Shown in pieces: positions 43,300-52,456 of a stretch of 64,000 bases of DNA. Position 1 is the first letter of the stretch, and every line of letters begins with the position of its first letter. Location of the stretch: NCBI GenBank assembly GCA_016185015.1, contig JACPOI010000009.1:30618-94617 (forward strand), given 5' to 3'. Origin of the DNA: Burkholderiales bacterium (GTDB taxonomy: Bacteria > Pseudomonadota > Gammaproteobacteria > Burkholderiales > Burkholderiaceae_C). A model generated the notes under the pieces. The model did not search any database, had not been told where the DNA came from, and worked only from the letters and a program-made list of their open reading frames with translations. The translations under genes and the position numbers were made by a program.

Positions 43300-44484
43300 G
43301 TGCCGAGCGTGCGCCGCCACCTGCTGCCGTTCTCGGCCCTGTCGGCGAGTTATTTCGCGCACATCGGTTTCTTCAACCCCTACCTGCCGCTGTGGCTCAA
43401 GGACCGGGGTTACAGCCTGCTGGTCATCAGCCTGCTGACGGCGGTGCCCGCGGTCACCCGCCTGGTCGGGCCCTATGCCTGGGGCGCCTTGAGCGACCAC
43501 ACGGGCGAGCGCGTCAAGCTGCTGCGTTACGCGGCCACTACTGCGCTGATCGTGTCACTCGGCCTGTGGGTCGAGGCCGGCGTGGCCTGGCTGGCCGCGG
43601 TGCTGTTCCTCATGTTCCTGCACACCAGCGCCATGATGCCCATGAGCGAGGCGGCCATGGCGCATCTGGTGAGCGCCGGCGGCGCCTTCGATGCCAAGCG
43701 TTACGGCCGGGTGCGCCTGTGGGGTTCGCTGGGTTTCCTGGTCACCGTGTTCACGGCCGGCGCCTGGTTCGAACACTATGGCATGGGCCATTTCCCGGCC
43801 TGGACCGTGGTGTCCATGGCCCTGGTGGTGGGCTGCGTCTGGTGGCTGCCCGACCTCAAGGAAGAGCTGCATCCGCATGAACAGCGGCGCCCGCTGCTGC
43901 CCATCCTGCGGCAGCGCCCGGTGCAGTGGTTCTTCGCCTCGGCCTTTTTCCATGTGCTGGCGCACATGGGTGTCTACATCTACTTTTCGCTGCACCTCGA
44001 TGAACTGGGCTACAGCAAGACCGTGATCGGTCTGATGTGGGGCATCTCGGTGGTGGTGGAGATCGTCTGATTCTACACCCAGAGCCGCTGGCTGCCGCTG
44101 ATCAGCCTGAGCGGCTGGCTGCTGCTGTGCGCCGCGCTCACCGTGCTGCGCATGGGCATGACCGCTGGTGGTGCCGCCCTGTGGCCGGTGCTGCTGCTGG
44201 CCCAGTGCCTGCACGCCTTCACCTTTGCCGCGCACCACGCGGTCTGCATCGCGCTGCTGTCACACCATTTCCCAGGCAGCCTGCGCGGGCGCGGCCAGGC
44301 GCTGTACACCGTGCTGGCCTATGGCGTGCCCGGCGTGCTGGGCGGCCTGGCCGGTGGTGTGCTGACCAGCCACCTGGGCCTGGCGAGTGTGTTCTGGGCC
44401 GGACTGGCTTGCGCGGCCCTGGCCACGCTCTGTGCCTGGAAGGTCTGGCGCCATTTGCACGGCCCGCAGCACCCGGTGCGTTAA
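43300..44484 (+). pseudogene. MFS transporter (HcaT/PPP-like) split by an in-frame TGA
   Basis: The frame opens at GTG 43300 and encodes a 12-TM MFS protein of the phenylpropionate-permease type: FSALSASYFAHIGFFNPYLP, LKDRGYSLLVISLLTAVPAV, and in the second half HAVCIALLSHHFPGSLRGRG. At 44068-44070 a TGA interrupts GISVVVEIV / FYTQSRWLPL. The reading frame then continues without shift to 44484. At this place relatives typically have an aromatic residue, usually Trp, so a single TGG-to-TGA change explains it. It is either a recent pseudogene, a read-through case or a sequencing error. The two-gene alternative is unlikely since the second half is only a 6-TM piece. Confidence 0.85.
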
Positions 44485-45071
44485 GGCGCGTTCCAGGCGG
44501 AGAGTCGCGGCGCCGCCTCGTCCTTCTCGCGCGGCTCCAGCCCGCGCGTGGGCGTGCCGATGCAGGTGAAGCCCACCAGCTGCTCACCCTCTTCGCAGAA
44601 GGCCTGCACCAGCGCAGGGTGCAGGCATTTGCGGCCGCTGAGAATCTTGGCCCCGTAGCCCATGCTGTGCACGGCGTTCATGAAGTTGGCCATGGCGGCA
44701 CCCACGCAGATCCACTGCTCGTGCGGCGGCACCTTGGCCACGCTCTCATCGATGCGCGCCACCCAGGCCACCAGCACCGGGCCGTTCCAGGCGCGCTCGC
44801 GTTCGGTGGCCACCTCTTCCTCGCTCTTGCCAGCGTCACGCGCGAACTGCTCGAACAGCGCGGCCAGCGCCGGGCGCTGGGCCTCGGCGATCGTCACCAG
44901 GCGCCAGGGCTGCAGGCGGCCGTGGTTGGGTGCGCGCAGCGCGGCCTGCGCTGCCAGCGCCAGTTGTTGCGCATCGGGCCCGGGGGCTACCATCCAGCGC
45001 GGGCCCAGTGAGTGCCGGCTCAGCAGGGCGGCCAGGGCCGCTGGCATGTCCGAGTTGATGCGATCGTTCAT
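44481..45071 (-). CDS. Nitroreductase family protein (YdjA-like)
   Basis: The 196-residue flavoprotein shows the YdjA-type nitroreductase pattern: LLSRHSLGPRWMVAPGPDAQQL, APNHGRLQPWRLVTI and GAAMANFMNAVHSMGYGAK. It binds FMN as a dimer and reduces nitro or quinone-like compounds with NAD(P)H. The ATG is 5 bases after the amidase gene's stop in the same direction, so the amidase and this gene form a unit. Its 3' end overlaps the broken MFS gene by four bases. Confidence 0.9.
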   Translation of the reverse strand: MNDRINSDMPAALAALLSRHSLGPRWMVAPGPDAQQLALAAQAALRAPNHGRLQPWRLVTIAEAQRPALAALFEQFARDAGKSEEEVATERERAWNGPVLVAWVARIDESVAKVPPHEQWICVGAAMANFMNAVHSMGYGAKILSGRKCLHPALVQAFCEEGEQLVGFTCIGTPTRGLEPREKDEAAPRLSAWNAP

Positions 45072-45076
45072 GCGGC

Positions 45077-46363
45077 TCAGTACCTCAGGCGGTCATGGAT
45101 GCGCTGCGCCGCGGCCAGCAGCTTGTGATCTTCGCCCATGCGGCCCACCAGCTGCAGGCCCACGGGCAGCCCCTTGGCGTTGCGGGCAAAGGGCAGGTGC
45201 ACGGCTGGCAGGCCCAGCAGCGACCAGCTGCGGCAGAACAGCGGGTCGCCGGTGGCGGCCAGGCCGGCCGGTGCCGCGCCCATGGTGCTGGGCGTGAGCA
45301 GCACGTCGTGCCGCTCGAACAGGGCGTCGATGCGCAGGCGCCATTCGGCCGTGCGCTGCAGCCGGGCCGCATGCGTAGCGCCGTCGATGCCCATGCCGGC
45401 ATCCAGCAGGGCTACCAGCTGGGGGCTCAGGGCCTCGCGGTGGCGCAGGCGCTCGAAGCTCAGCGAACGTGCCATCTCGACGGTCATCACGTCCTTCTGC
45501 AGCTGGATCAACTCTTCGAAGTCCTGCGGCATGGCCACGTCCTGGCAGCTGTCGCTGTTGCGGGCCAGCGCCTGCGTGGCCTGTTCCCAGGCCTTCTGGG
45601 TGTCGGCGTCGGCCTGCGACCAGGACGGCGAGGGGAACAGGCCGATGCGCAGGGTGCCGTGTTCGTGGCTTTCGAGCAGGCGCAAGTCACCCGTGAGCAC
45701 GGCGCCCAGCAGGGCCACGTCGCGCACGTCCCGGCCGAAGCCGCCGATCACGTCCATCGTGGGCGAGAGGCTTTTCACCCCGGCGCCGACCACGCGGCCC
45801 AGGCTGGGCTTGTAGCCCACCACACCGCAGTAGGCGGCCGGGCGGATGATGGAGCCGGCCGTCTGCGTGCCCAGGGCCAGCGGCACCATATGGTCGGCCA
45901 CGGCGGCGGCCGAGCCGCTGGAAGAGCCACCCGGCGTGTGCAGGGCGTTGTGCGGGTTGACGGTGGCACCGGGGGAGAAGTAGGCGAACTCCGTGGTCAC
46001 GGTCTTGCCCAGCACCACGGCACCGGCTTCGCGGCACAGCGCCACACTGGCGGCATCGGTCGCCGGGCGATGGTGGGCATAAACGGCAGAGCCGTAGGCC
46101 GTGGGGAGGTCGCTGGTGTCGAAAATATCCTTCACGCCCAGGGGCAGGCCGTGCAGCGGGCCGCGCACGGGGCCGGCATCGAGCGCGCGGGCCTGGGCCA
46201 GGGCCGAGACGGCGTCCAGGTGCACGAAGGCGTGGATGTCGTCGTTGCGCGCGGCCACGCGCTCCAGGCAGGCGCGCACCAGGTCTTCGGCCTTGAGTTC
46301 GCGTCGTGCCAGCAGGGCGGCGGCCTGGGCGGCGCCGAGTTCATGCAGCTTGGGGGTGGTCAT
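45077..46363 (-). CDS. Amidase signature family hydrolase
   Basis: The 428-residue enzyme has the Ser-cisSer-Lys triad. The lysine is in LPLGVKDIFDT, the two serines in TPGGSSSGSAAAVADHM and LGTQTAGSIIRPAAYCG. It hydrolyses an amide; the gene is not gatA, since no gatB/gatC lie near. The start at 46363 is chosen because GAGGAAG stands 6-12 bases upstream; an earlier ATG has no such site. It is divergent from aroQ, 98 bases away. Confidence 0.92.
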   Translation of the reverse strand: MTTPKLHELGAAQAAALLARRELKAEDLVRACLERVAARNDDIHAFVHLDAVSALAQARALDAGPVRGPLHGLPLGVKDIFDTSDLPTAYGSAVYAHHRPATDAASVALCREAGAVVLGKTVTTEFAYFSPGATVNPHNALHTPGGSSSGSAAAVADHMVPLALGTQTAGSIIRPAAYCGVVGYKPSLGRVVGAGVKSLSPTMDVIGGFGRDVRDVALLGAVLTGDLRLLESHEHGTLRIGLFPSPSWSQADADTQKAWEQATQALARNSDSCQDVAMPQDFEELIQLQKDVMTVEMARSLSFERLRHREALSPQLVALLDAGMGIDGATHAARLQRTAEWRLRIDALFERHDVLLTPSTMGAAPAGLAATGDPLFCRSWSLLGLPAVHLPFARNAKGLPVGLQLVGRMGEDHKLLAAAQRIHDRLRY

Positions 46364-46461
46364 GCGGTCTTCCTCGTGATTCTTGTCGCCGAATGGTAGC
46401 CGAGCCATGAATACCATCCCCAATGGCACAATTCAGCGATCCAAGACCGGGAAAAATTTCC

Positions 46462-46917
46462 ATGAAAACCGCACTCGTCCTCAACGGCCCCAACCTCAAC
46501 CTGCTCGGCACGCGCGAGCCCGCCGTGTATGGCTCGCAGACCCTGGCCGACGTGCAGGAGCTCTGCGAACGCGCCTGCGCCGCCAACGGCCTCAAGCTGG
46601 ATTTCCGCCAGAGCAACCACGAAGGCGAGCTGATCGACTGGATCCATGAGGCCGGCCGCCAGCAGGCCGCCGGCAAGCTGCTGGGTGTCATCCTCAACGC
46701 CGGCGCCTACACCCACACCAGCATCGCTCTGCACGACGCCATCAAGGGCGCGGGCGTGACGCTGATCGAGCTGCACATCAGCAATGTGCATGCGCGTGAA
46801 GAGTTCCGTCACAAGTCCTGGATCTCCCCGGTGGCCAAGGCCGTGATGGCCGGTTTCGGTATCAACGGTTACGCTCTGGCCATCGCGGGCCTGGTGCAGC
46901 TGACGGAGAAGAAATGA
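46462..46917 (+). CDS. aroQ: 3-dehydroquinate dehydratase, type II
   Basis: The 151-residue enzyme converts 3-dehydroquinate to 3-dehydroshikimate. Marks are VLNGPNLNLLGTREPAVYG (flexible lid with catalytic Arg and Tyr), FRQSNHEGELIDWIHEA, ILNAGAYTHTSIALHDAI and IELHISNVHAREEFRHKS with the catalytic His. Length is normal. Its TGA overlaps the ATG of the next gene (ATGATGA), so the U32 peptidase-family gene is coupled to it. Confidence 0.96.
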   Translation: MKTALVLNGPNLNLLGTREPAVYGSQTLADVQELCERACAANGLKLDFRQSNHEGELIDWIHEAGRQQAAGKLLGVILNAGAYTHTSIALHDAIKGAGVTLIELHISNVHAREEFRHKSWISPVAKAVMAGFGINGYALAIAGLVQLTEKK

Positions 46918-48290
46918 TGACACGCAAGGCGCCCGAACTGTTGGCGCCAGCCGGCTCCCTGGCCATGCTGGAGACGGCCTTTGCCTTCGGGGCCGATGCC
47001 ATCTACGCCGGTCAGCCGCGGTACTCGCTGCGCGTGCGCAACAACGACTTCGGCGATATCGAGGTGCTCAAGACCGGTATCGACCGCGCGCACGAACTCG
47101 GCCGCAAGTTCTTCCTGGTCTCCAACATCTTCCCGCACGGCAACAAGGTCAAGCACTACGTGGCCAATATGGCGCCGGTGATCGCGCTGCAGCCCGATGC
47201 CATGATCATGTCCGACCCCGGCCTCATCATGCTGGTGCGCGAGACCTGGCCCGAGATGGAGATCCATCTCTCGGTGCAGGCCAATACCGTCAACTCGGCG
47301 GCGGTGAAGTTCTGGAACAAGGTGGGCGTCAAGCGCATCATCCTCTCGCGCGAGCTCTCGCTGGACCAGGTCGAGCAGATCCGCCAGGACTGCCCGGATT
47401 CCGAGCTGGAAGTCTTCGTGCATGGCGCACTCTGCATCGCCTACTCGGGCCGCTGCCTGCTCTCGGGTTATTTCAACCACCGCGATGCCAACCAGGGCAG
47501 CTGCACCAATGCCTGCCGCTGGGACTACAAGACCCATACCGCCCAGGTGGACGCCAGCGGCGACGTGCTCTCGCCCCCGCGTGCTGCCGGCCACAGCTGC
47601 GGCCAGGGCGAGACGCTGCCCAGCGAGGCGCGCGAGTCCATCTCCTACCTGCTGGAGGAGAGCAAGCGCCCCGGCGAGTTCATGCCTATCGAGGAAGACG
47701 AGCATGGCACCTATGTGATGAACTCCAAGGACCTGCGTGCCATCGAGCACATCCAGCGCTTGGTGGCCATCGGCGTCGACTCGCTCAAGATCGAGGGCCG
47801 CACCAAGAGCCCCTATTACGTGGCGCGCACGGTGCAGAGCTACCGCCAGGGCATTGATGACGCCGCCGCCGGCCGTGGCCTGGACCCGGCCCTGTTGGGC
47901 CAGCTCGAAGGCCTGGCCAACCGCGGTTACACCTCGGGCTTCTACCAGCGCCACACGCCGCAGGAAACACAGAACTACCTCAAGGGCTATTCCGAATCGG
48001 GCCGCAGCCAGTATGTGGGCGACGTGCTGGCCTTTGATGCCGCGCGCGGCCTCGCGCAGGTGCGTGTGCGCAACAAGTTTTCCGTGGGCGATACCCTGGA
48101 GTTGATCCATCCGGCGGGCAATCGCGACGTGCTGCTCGACCGCATGGAAAACGCCGAGGGCCAGCCGTTGAGTGTGGCCCCCGGTGATGGCCACATGGTC
48201 TGGCTGCCGCTGCCGGCCAGCAGTGTGGGGGCCTTCGTGGCGCGTTACGTGAACCTGAACGTTGGCGTGCCGGAGACCGCCGTCGTCTGA
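46914..48290 (+). CDS. trhP: U32 peptidase-family protein, TrhP-like tRNA hydroxylation factor
   Basis: The 458-residue protein has the U32 signature (EVFVHGALCIAYSGRCLLSG, then GSCTNACRWDY with further cysteines). It starts with APELLAPAGSLAMLETAFAF and has the length and order of YegQ/TrhP, which helps form 5-hydroxyuridine at position 34 of tRNAs with prephenate as hydroxyl source. Coupling to aroQ, a shikimate gene, fits that link. The cysteines in the signature may hold an iron-sulfur cluster. Two adjacent ATGs (46914 and 46917) are possible starts. Confidence 0.88.
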   Translation: MMTRKAPELLAPAGSLAMLETAFAFGADAIYAGQPRYSLRVRNNDFGDIEVLKTGIDRAHELGRKFFLVSNIFPHGNKVKHYVANMAPVIALQPDAMIMSDPGLIMLVRETWPEMEIHLSVQANTVNSAAVKFWNKVGVKRIILSRELSLDQVEQIRQDCPDSELEVFVHGALCIAYSGRCLLSGYFNHRDANQGSCTNACRWDYKTHTAQVDASGDVLSPPRAAGHSCGQGETLPSEARESISYLLEESKRPGEFMPIEEDEHGTYVMNSKDLRAIEHIQRLVAIGVDSLKIEGRTKSPYYVARTVQSYRQGIDDAAAGRGLDPALLGQLEGLANRGYTSGFYQRHTPQETQNYLKGYSESGRSQYVGDVLAFDAARGLAQVRVRNKFSVGDTLELIHPAGNRDVLLDRMENAEGQPLSVAPGDGHMVWLPLPASSVGAFVARYVNLNVGVPETAVV

Positions 48291-48303
48291 GACGGCGCCG
48301 ACC

Positions 48304-48729
48304 ATGTCCCAGCCCGCGCTGCTGCAGGTCGACGAGTCCGAGGTGCAGATCAGCGCCATCCGGGCCCAGGGGGCGGGCGGCCAGAACGTCAACAAGGTCT
48401 CCAGCGCGATCCACCTGCGCTTCGACATCCCCGCCTCGTCCTTGCCCGAGGACGTCAAGGAGCGCCTGCTGGCCCTGCGCGACAGCCGCATCACGCAGGA
48501 GGGGGTGCTGGTCCTCAAGGCCCAGCAGCACCGCAGCCAGGACCTGAACCGGCTCGACGCCTTTTCCCGCCTGCACGAGCTGGTCAACAGCGTGGCCCGA
48601 GCGCCCAAGACGCGCCGCGCCACCAAGCCCACCTATGGCTCGCGCCAGCGCCGGCTGGAGGGCAAGAGCCAGCGTTCCGAGACCAAGGCGCAGCGGGGTC
48701 GGGTCCGGGGCAATTCGGACGCGCATTAA
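48304..48729 (+). CDS. arfB: Alternative ribosome-rescue factor ArfB (peptidyl-tRNA hydrolase)
   Basis: The 141-residue protein has the RF-1-like GGQ domain (IRAQGAGGQNVNKVSSAIHL) and a basic C-terminal tail (from about 98: RAPKTRRATKPTYGSRQRR, ending in many Arg/Lys) that enters the mRNA channel of stalled ribosomes. It releases peptides from non-stop complexes. It starts 13 bases behind the trhP stop. A second copy of the tail-coding segment lies at 49592-49634, see there. Confidence 0.94.
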   Translation: MSQPALLQVDESEVQISAIRAQGAGGQNVNKVSSAIHLRFDIPASSLPEDVKERLLALRDSRITQEGVLVLKAQQHRSQDLNRLDAFSRLHELVNSVARAPKTRRATKPTYGSRQRRLEGKSQRSETKAQRGRVRGNSDAH

Positions 48730-48839
48730 GTGCGCGAAACCGCTTTACACGGCCGGTGGTGGTGACCCTTTTGGGGGATGGTGCGGGCTGACAGGCTCGC
48801 CAATAATGCCTCTTGCTGTCACCTTCCATCCAAACCTCC

Positions 48840-49589
48840 ATGGTTCTCCTGCTCTTCATTCTTGCCTTTCTCTTCTTCGCTTTCATTGCCCCACTCCAGA
48901 CCACCGTTGGCCTGGCTGCCGCTTTTCTGCTGGTCGTGATCACCGTGCGCGTGACGGCCCGCAAGGTATCCGGGGCGCCAGCCAGTTGGAGTGATGCCCT
49001 GCGGGCCGTGTGCTTGTCGTTTCTGTTGGTGTTGCTGGCCGGCGTCTTGGTGTTCAAGTTCTCCAGCTTCACTGGAATACGCCATTTCAGTGGTCTGGGC
49101 CTCGTGCTGCTGCTGGGGGTATTCCTGCTGGCTTATGTTCTGGGCTTCACGCTCAGCCTGGGGATTTCGCTGGGAGCCAGTCTCCTGGTAGCCCTGTTGG
49201 CTGCCGTGGTCTCAACGGGAGTGGTGTGGGTCCTGCGTGCGCCCGCACGAGCAGCTGATCCCGTTGCCAAGCTGTCCCCGGAGCACATCCAGCGGTCCAC
49301 CGCGGACTATATGAGCCGCAAGATGATGCCCATCCTGGCGCAGGAATTTCCGCGGATTGAGGCACAGTGTCCGGTTGGAGATGCCGACCTTGGCGTCCAG
49401 TTCAAGCTGGTGGGGGCGATGCAGGCGGACGGTCGTCTGTCGCAGTTGGCGGTGCACCCCCGTACCCCATATTCCGCCTGTGTGGCTGATCACATCGAAC
49501 GCATGCCTTCATGGCCGGCCCCCGACTGCCGCTGCATCTTGCCTGTGGCACTGAATTTCTCGGCGACCAAGACCTCGGATCGCCGTTGA
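48840..49589 (+). CDS. Unknown membrane protein with C-terminal TonB-like-sized domain
   Basis: I do not recognise this 249-residue protein. Four hydrophobic segments fill the first 140 residues (MVLLLFILAFLFFAFIAPL; TVGLAAAFLLVVITVRVTA; CLSFLLVLLAGVLVFKF; and LVLLLGVFLLAYVLGFTLSL onward). A soluble part follows from about 150 with three or four cysteines (IEAQCPVGDADLGVQFKLVG, YSACVADHIE, DCRCILPVAL). The tail resembles the size of small periplasmic ligand or partner domains only. GC and codon use are slightly softer than neighbours. It lies between arfB and a relic of a second arfB tail. Confidence 0.75.
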   Translation: MVLLLFILAFLFFAFIAPLQTTVGLAAAFLLVVITVRVTARKVSGAPASWSDALRAVCLSFLLVLLAGVLVFKFSSFTGIRHFSGLGLVLLLGVFLLAYVLGFTLSLGISLGASLLVALLAAVVSTGVVWVLRAPARAADPVAKLSPEHIQRSTADYMSRKMMPILAQEFPRIEAQCPVGDADLGVQFKLVGAMQADGRLSQLAVHPRTPYSACVADHIERMPSWPAPDCRCILPVALNFSATKTSDRR

Positions 49590-49591
49590 TA

Positions 49592-49634
49592 CAGCACCGG
49601 CTCGAAGGCAAGAGCCGGCGGTCCGAGATCAAGG
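49592..49634 (+). pseudogene. Relic of a second arfB 3' end
   Basis: The segment matches arfB 48646-48688 in 37 of 43 bases. In the same codon phase it reads QHRLEGKSRRSEIKE against QRRLEGKSQRSETKA in arfB; five of six changes keep or conserve the residue. It has no start or body of its own and directly follows the stop of the membrane protein. It is the trace of a former tandem arfB, or of a recombination that placed the membrane gene behind arfB. Confidence 0.7.
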
Positions 49635-49662
49635 AGGAACTGAGCGCTGGGTTTGTGCCAAC

Positions 49663-50646
49663 TCAGTCGAGCTTGATGTTCTTCTTGGCGATCAGGTCGC
49701 CATACAGCGTGGTGTCACTCTTGATGCGCTGGGCCAGCGCGCCAGCCGAGGTGTCGCCCACCTTCCAGCCCTGTTGGAACAGCTTCTGGCTGATCTCTGG
49801 CGATTGCAGGATCTTGGCCAGTTCGCTGTTGAGCCGGGCCTGGTGCGCGGCCGGCATCTGGGCCGGTGCCATGACGGCATTCCAGACCTCAATGTTGACG
49901 CCTTTCGCGTCGAGTTCCTGCATGGACGGCAGGTCCGGCAGCAGCGTGCTGCGCGTGGCCGAGGTCACAGCAATGGCTTGCAGCTTGCCCGACTGCACCA
50001 GCGGCATGACGGTCGAACCCGGCAGCAGCGTCATCTGCACCTGATTGCCCAGCATGGCGTTGAGGATGGCCGGGCCGCCGGCGAAGGGCACGTGCAGCGG
50101 ATTGAGCCCCAGGCTTTCCTTGACGAGTTCCATGCCCAGATGGCCGCCCGAGCCGGCGCCGATGGAGCCGTAGGCCAGCTTGTCGCCGCTGGCGCGCGCC
50201 TGCCGGATGAATTCAGCCGCCGTCACCGCCTTGTCGGATTTGGTCGCCACCCAGACCAGCGGGGCGCTGCCGATGAGGGCGATCGGTGCCAGGTCCTTCT
50301 GCGGGTCGTAGGGCAGCTTGGCGTAGAGGAATTTCGCGCTGGTCAGCGGGCCGTTGCCGATGACGCCGATGGTGTGGCCATCGCCGGCCTTGGCGGTCAC
50401 GTCCGCGCCGATATTGCCGCCGGCACCCGGCTTGTTGTCCACGATGACCGGCTGGCCCAGGGCGCGCGACAGGGGCTCGGCCAGCAGCCGGGCCTGCACG
50501 TCGGGCGAGGAGCCGCTGGGGTAGCCGACGACGATACGCAGCGCCTTGCTGGGCCAGGTGTCAGCGTTCTGGGCCTGGGCCCACAGGGGCAGCAGGGCGA
50601 GGCCCAGCAGTGCGCTGGCGAGGAAAGGGCGTTTTGTGGGGGTCAT
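49663..50646 (-). CDS. Bug-family periplasmic solute receptor 3
   Basis: The 327-residue protein has a signal peptide (MTPTKRPFLASALLGLALLP, ending at AQAQN) and Bug motifs: LRIVVGYPSGSSPDVQARLL, VIVDNKPGAGGNIGADV, IGAGSGGHLGMELVKE and VPFAGGPAILNAMLGNQVQM. It is diverged from the two receptors at 25-27 kb. The ATG overlaps the stop of the unknown gene as ATGA, so it is the third gene of the dehydrogenase operon and probably delivers that operon's substrate. Confidence 0.93.
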   Translation of the reverse strand: MTPTKRPFLASALLGLALLPLWAQAQNADTWPSKALRIVVGYPSGSSPDVQARLLAEPLSRALGQPVIVDNKPGAGGNIGADVTAKAGDGHTIGVIGNGPLTSAKFLYAKLPYDPQKDLAPIALIGSAPLVWVATKSDKAVTAAEFIRQARASGDKLAYGSIGAGSGGHLGMELVKESLGLNPLHVPFAGGPAILNAMLGNQVQMTLLPGSTVMPLVQSGKLQAIAVTSATRSTLLPDLPSMQELDAKGVNIEVWNAVMAPAQMPAAHQARLNSELAKILQSPEISQKLFQQGWKVGDTSAGALAQRIKSDTTLYGDLIAKKNIKLD

Positions 50647-51392
50647 GCGTTGTCTCCTGTTGGGTATGCCTTGTACAAATCCATGCGTGCCGCGGGTCGC
50701 GGGCCTGCTGGCGGGTCCAGCTCGTCCTGGCGCACCAGGCTGAGCAGTTCGAAAAATGCGGGGGGCGATGCGAGCTGCCAGTCGGGCGATGCGGTGCGGG
50801 CCATGGCCGCGGCCGCCTGTTGCAGGCTCGTGAGGTCCAGTCCCTCCAGCATCACGACATGGTCGTGGCCAGCAGCGGCCGCGACGCCGACCTGGTTCGC
50901 CAGCGGAAATTCTGCGCTGGCGCCGACGCTGCCCCAGCTGGCACGAACGAGACGGGCCTCTTGCACCTGCTCCCGCAGCCAGCCGGCGACGGCGGCCGGA
51001 AAGTCCGGGGCCTGGCTGCGCAGCTGCAGCGTGGCCAGTTGCGCGGCGCAGGAAGGACCGCGAGTCCCTTGCAGCGTGCAGGGCAGGCGCAGGAAATCGC
51101 GCAGCTCGCCGCGCATACGTGTCGACCAGGGCGTGGGGTGGGTGAAGACGTCGCGGTACTGGGGGGTTTCCAGCGCGGCCAGCGACGCCAGCCAGTAGCA
51201 GGTGTAGTAACGCGGGGCCTCGCCGGGGTGATCGGCGTGCGCGCGGTAGCGGCGCGCCTCTACAAAGCCGGGCAGGCCAACGCGCTCGGGCACGTGTTCG
51301 AAGGTGTGCCAGACCTCGTACTCCGGTTGCAGCCGGGCACTGCTGACGCTGTTCCACAGGGCGAGGAAGGCCGTGGCGGTGGGCTGTGTCAT
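50643..51392 (-). CDS. Unknown cytoplasmic protein, ferredoxin-like (dimeric alpha/beta barrel) pattern
   Basis: This 249-residue protein has no membrane segment or signal. It contains two copies of a pattern like small dimeric alpha/beta barrel enzymes: WNSVSSARLQPEYEVWHTFE, HVPERVGLPGFVEARRYRAH, and later VLVRASWG-type strands with HDHVVMLEGLDLTSLQ. Histidines HTFEHVPE could be catalytic. Function cannot be read. It is coupled on both sides by ATGA, between a dehydrogenase and a Bug receptor, so it probably belongs to the same catabolic route. Confidence 0.75.
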   Translation of the reverse strand: MTQPTATAFLALWNSVSSARLQPEYEVWHTFEHVPERVGLPGFVEARRYRAHADHPGEAPRYYTCYWLASLAALETPQYRDVFTHPTPWSTRMRGELRDFLRLPCTLQGTRGPSCAAQLATLQLRSQAPDFPAAVAGWLREQVQEARLVRASWGSVGASAEFPLANQVGVAAAAGHDHVVMLEGLDLTSLQQAAAAMARTASPDWQLASPPAFFELLSLVRQDELDPPAGPRPAARMDLYKAYPTGDNA

Positions 51393-52456
51393 GCGCTGAT
51401 CGGCTCGGTGGCGGTGGCGGGGTGTTGGATCATGACCTTGGTCGCTATTTTGCTGCGGGCCAGCGCAAAGCCCTGTTCGGCCTGTGCCAGCGCCAGCCGG
51501 TGCGTGATCATGTGGCGCAGCGTCTCCTGGTGGGTGCGCATGTAGTCCACCACCAGCGGCCAGTTTTTCTCGGGGGCCCGGTAGGAGCCGCGGAGCTGCT
51601 GGTGCTGGCGTACCAGTGCCGTGAGGTCGATGGGCACGGGCGCGGCGTGGATGCCGGTGATGACCAGGACGCCGTGGGTCTTGAGCGCCTGCAGGGCCGG
51701 GGCGATGACGGCGGCAGCCCCGGTGGCTTCGATCACCACGTCGAACTTGCCCTCGCGCAGATAGGGCGCCAGCCCCGGTTCCATGCCACCTAACTCGGCG
51801 AAATCAAGCACGTCGTGGAAGCCCATAGCGCGCAGCACGGCCAGGCGTGCCGTGTCGCCATGGCCGGCCACGACCACCTGGCGCGCGCCGGCATGGCGTG
51901 CAAACAGGGCAATGCCCTGGCCGATGTTGCCGGGGCCCAGCACCAGCACGCGGTCGCCGGCCTGCACGCCGCCCGTGCGCACGGCTTCATGGCTGACGGT
52001 CAGGGGTTCGGTCAGCGCTGCAATCTCGGCGTCCACCCCGGGCGGGATGGCCACGCAGTTGCGCGCCGGCACCAGCACCCAGGGCGCAAAGCCGCCGTCG
52101 CGCGTGACACCGATGCCGCGGCGCTTGACGCAGGCGTCCGGGTTCTGCGCCAGGCAGGCCTCGCACTGGCCGCAGACCACCGAAGGGCGTACCGCCACGA
52201 GCTGGCGCAGCGCCAGGCCCTGGACGCCGGCGCCGCAGGCCATGACCTCGCCGCTGAATTCATGGCCGACGGTCACGGGCAGCGCCGGTGCCACGAAGTG
52301 GTAGCTGGGCGTCCATTCGTCGATGTGCAGATCCGTGCCGCAGACGCCGGCCGACCGCACGCGCAGCAGGACTTCACCGGCCGCGGGCGCTGGCGGCGGG
52401 GCGACCTCCTGGAGTGTCAGGCCGGGGCCGGGATGGGTCTTGCGCAGGGATTGCAT
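51389..52456 (-). CDS. Zinc-dependent polyol/threonine-type dehydrogenase
   Basis: The 355-residue MDR enzyme has catalytic-zinc residues (SAGVCGTDLHIDEW, GHEFSGEV) and the structural zinc tetrad (RPSVVCGQCEACLAQNPDAC). The Rossmann segment reads VLGPGNIGQGIALFARHAGA. It belongs to the threonine/sorbitol/idonate dehydrogenase group. The start at 52456 (MQSLRKTHPGPGL) is favoured over an extension 17 codons upstream that runs into the LysR promoter. It heads a three-gene coupled operon and is divergent from the LysR gene. Confidence 0.93.
   Translation of the reverse strand: MQSLRKTHPGPGLTLQEVAPPPAPAAGEVLLRVRSAGVCGTDLHIDEWTPSYHFVAPALPVTVGHEFSGEVMACGAGVQGLALRQLVAVRPSVVCGQCEACLAQNPDACVKRRGIGVTRDGGFAPWVLVPARNCVAIPPGVDAEIAALTEPLTVSHEAVRTGGVQAGDRVLVLGPGNIGQGIALFARHAGARQVVVAGHGDTARLAVLRAMGFHDVLDFAELGGMEPGLAPYLREGKFDVVIEATGAAAVIAPALQALKTHGVLVITGIHAAPVPIDLTALVRQHQQLRGSYRAPEKNWPLVVDYMRTHQETLRHMITHRLALAQAEQGFALARSKIATKVMIQHPATATEPISA

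Noticed and set aside
46363..46429. Longer N-terminus of the amidase from an upstream ATG.
   Set aside because: The internal ATG at 46363 has GAGGAAG at a good distance and the extra residues are not family-like.
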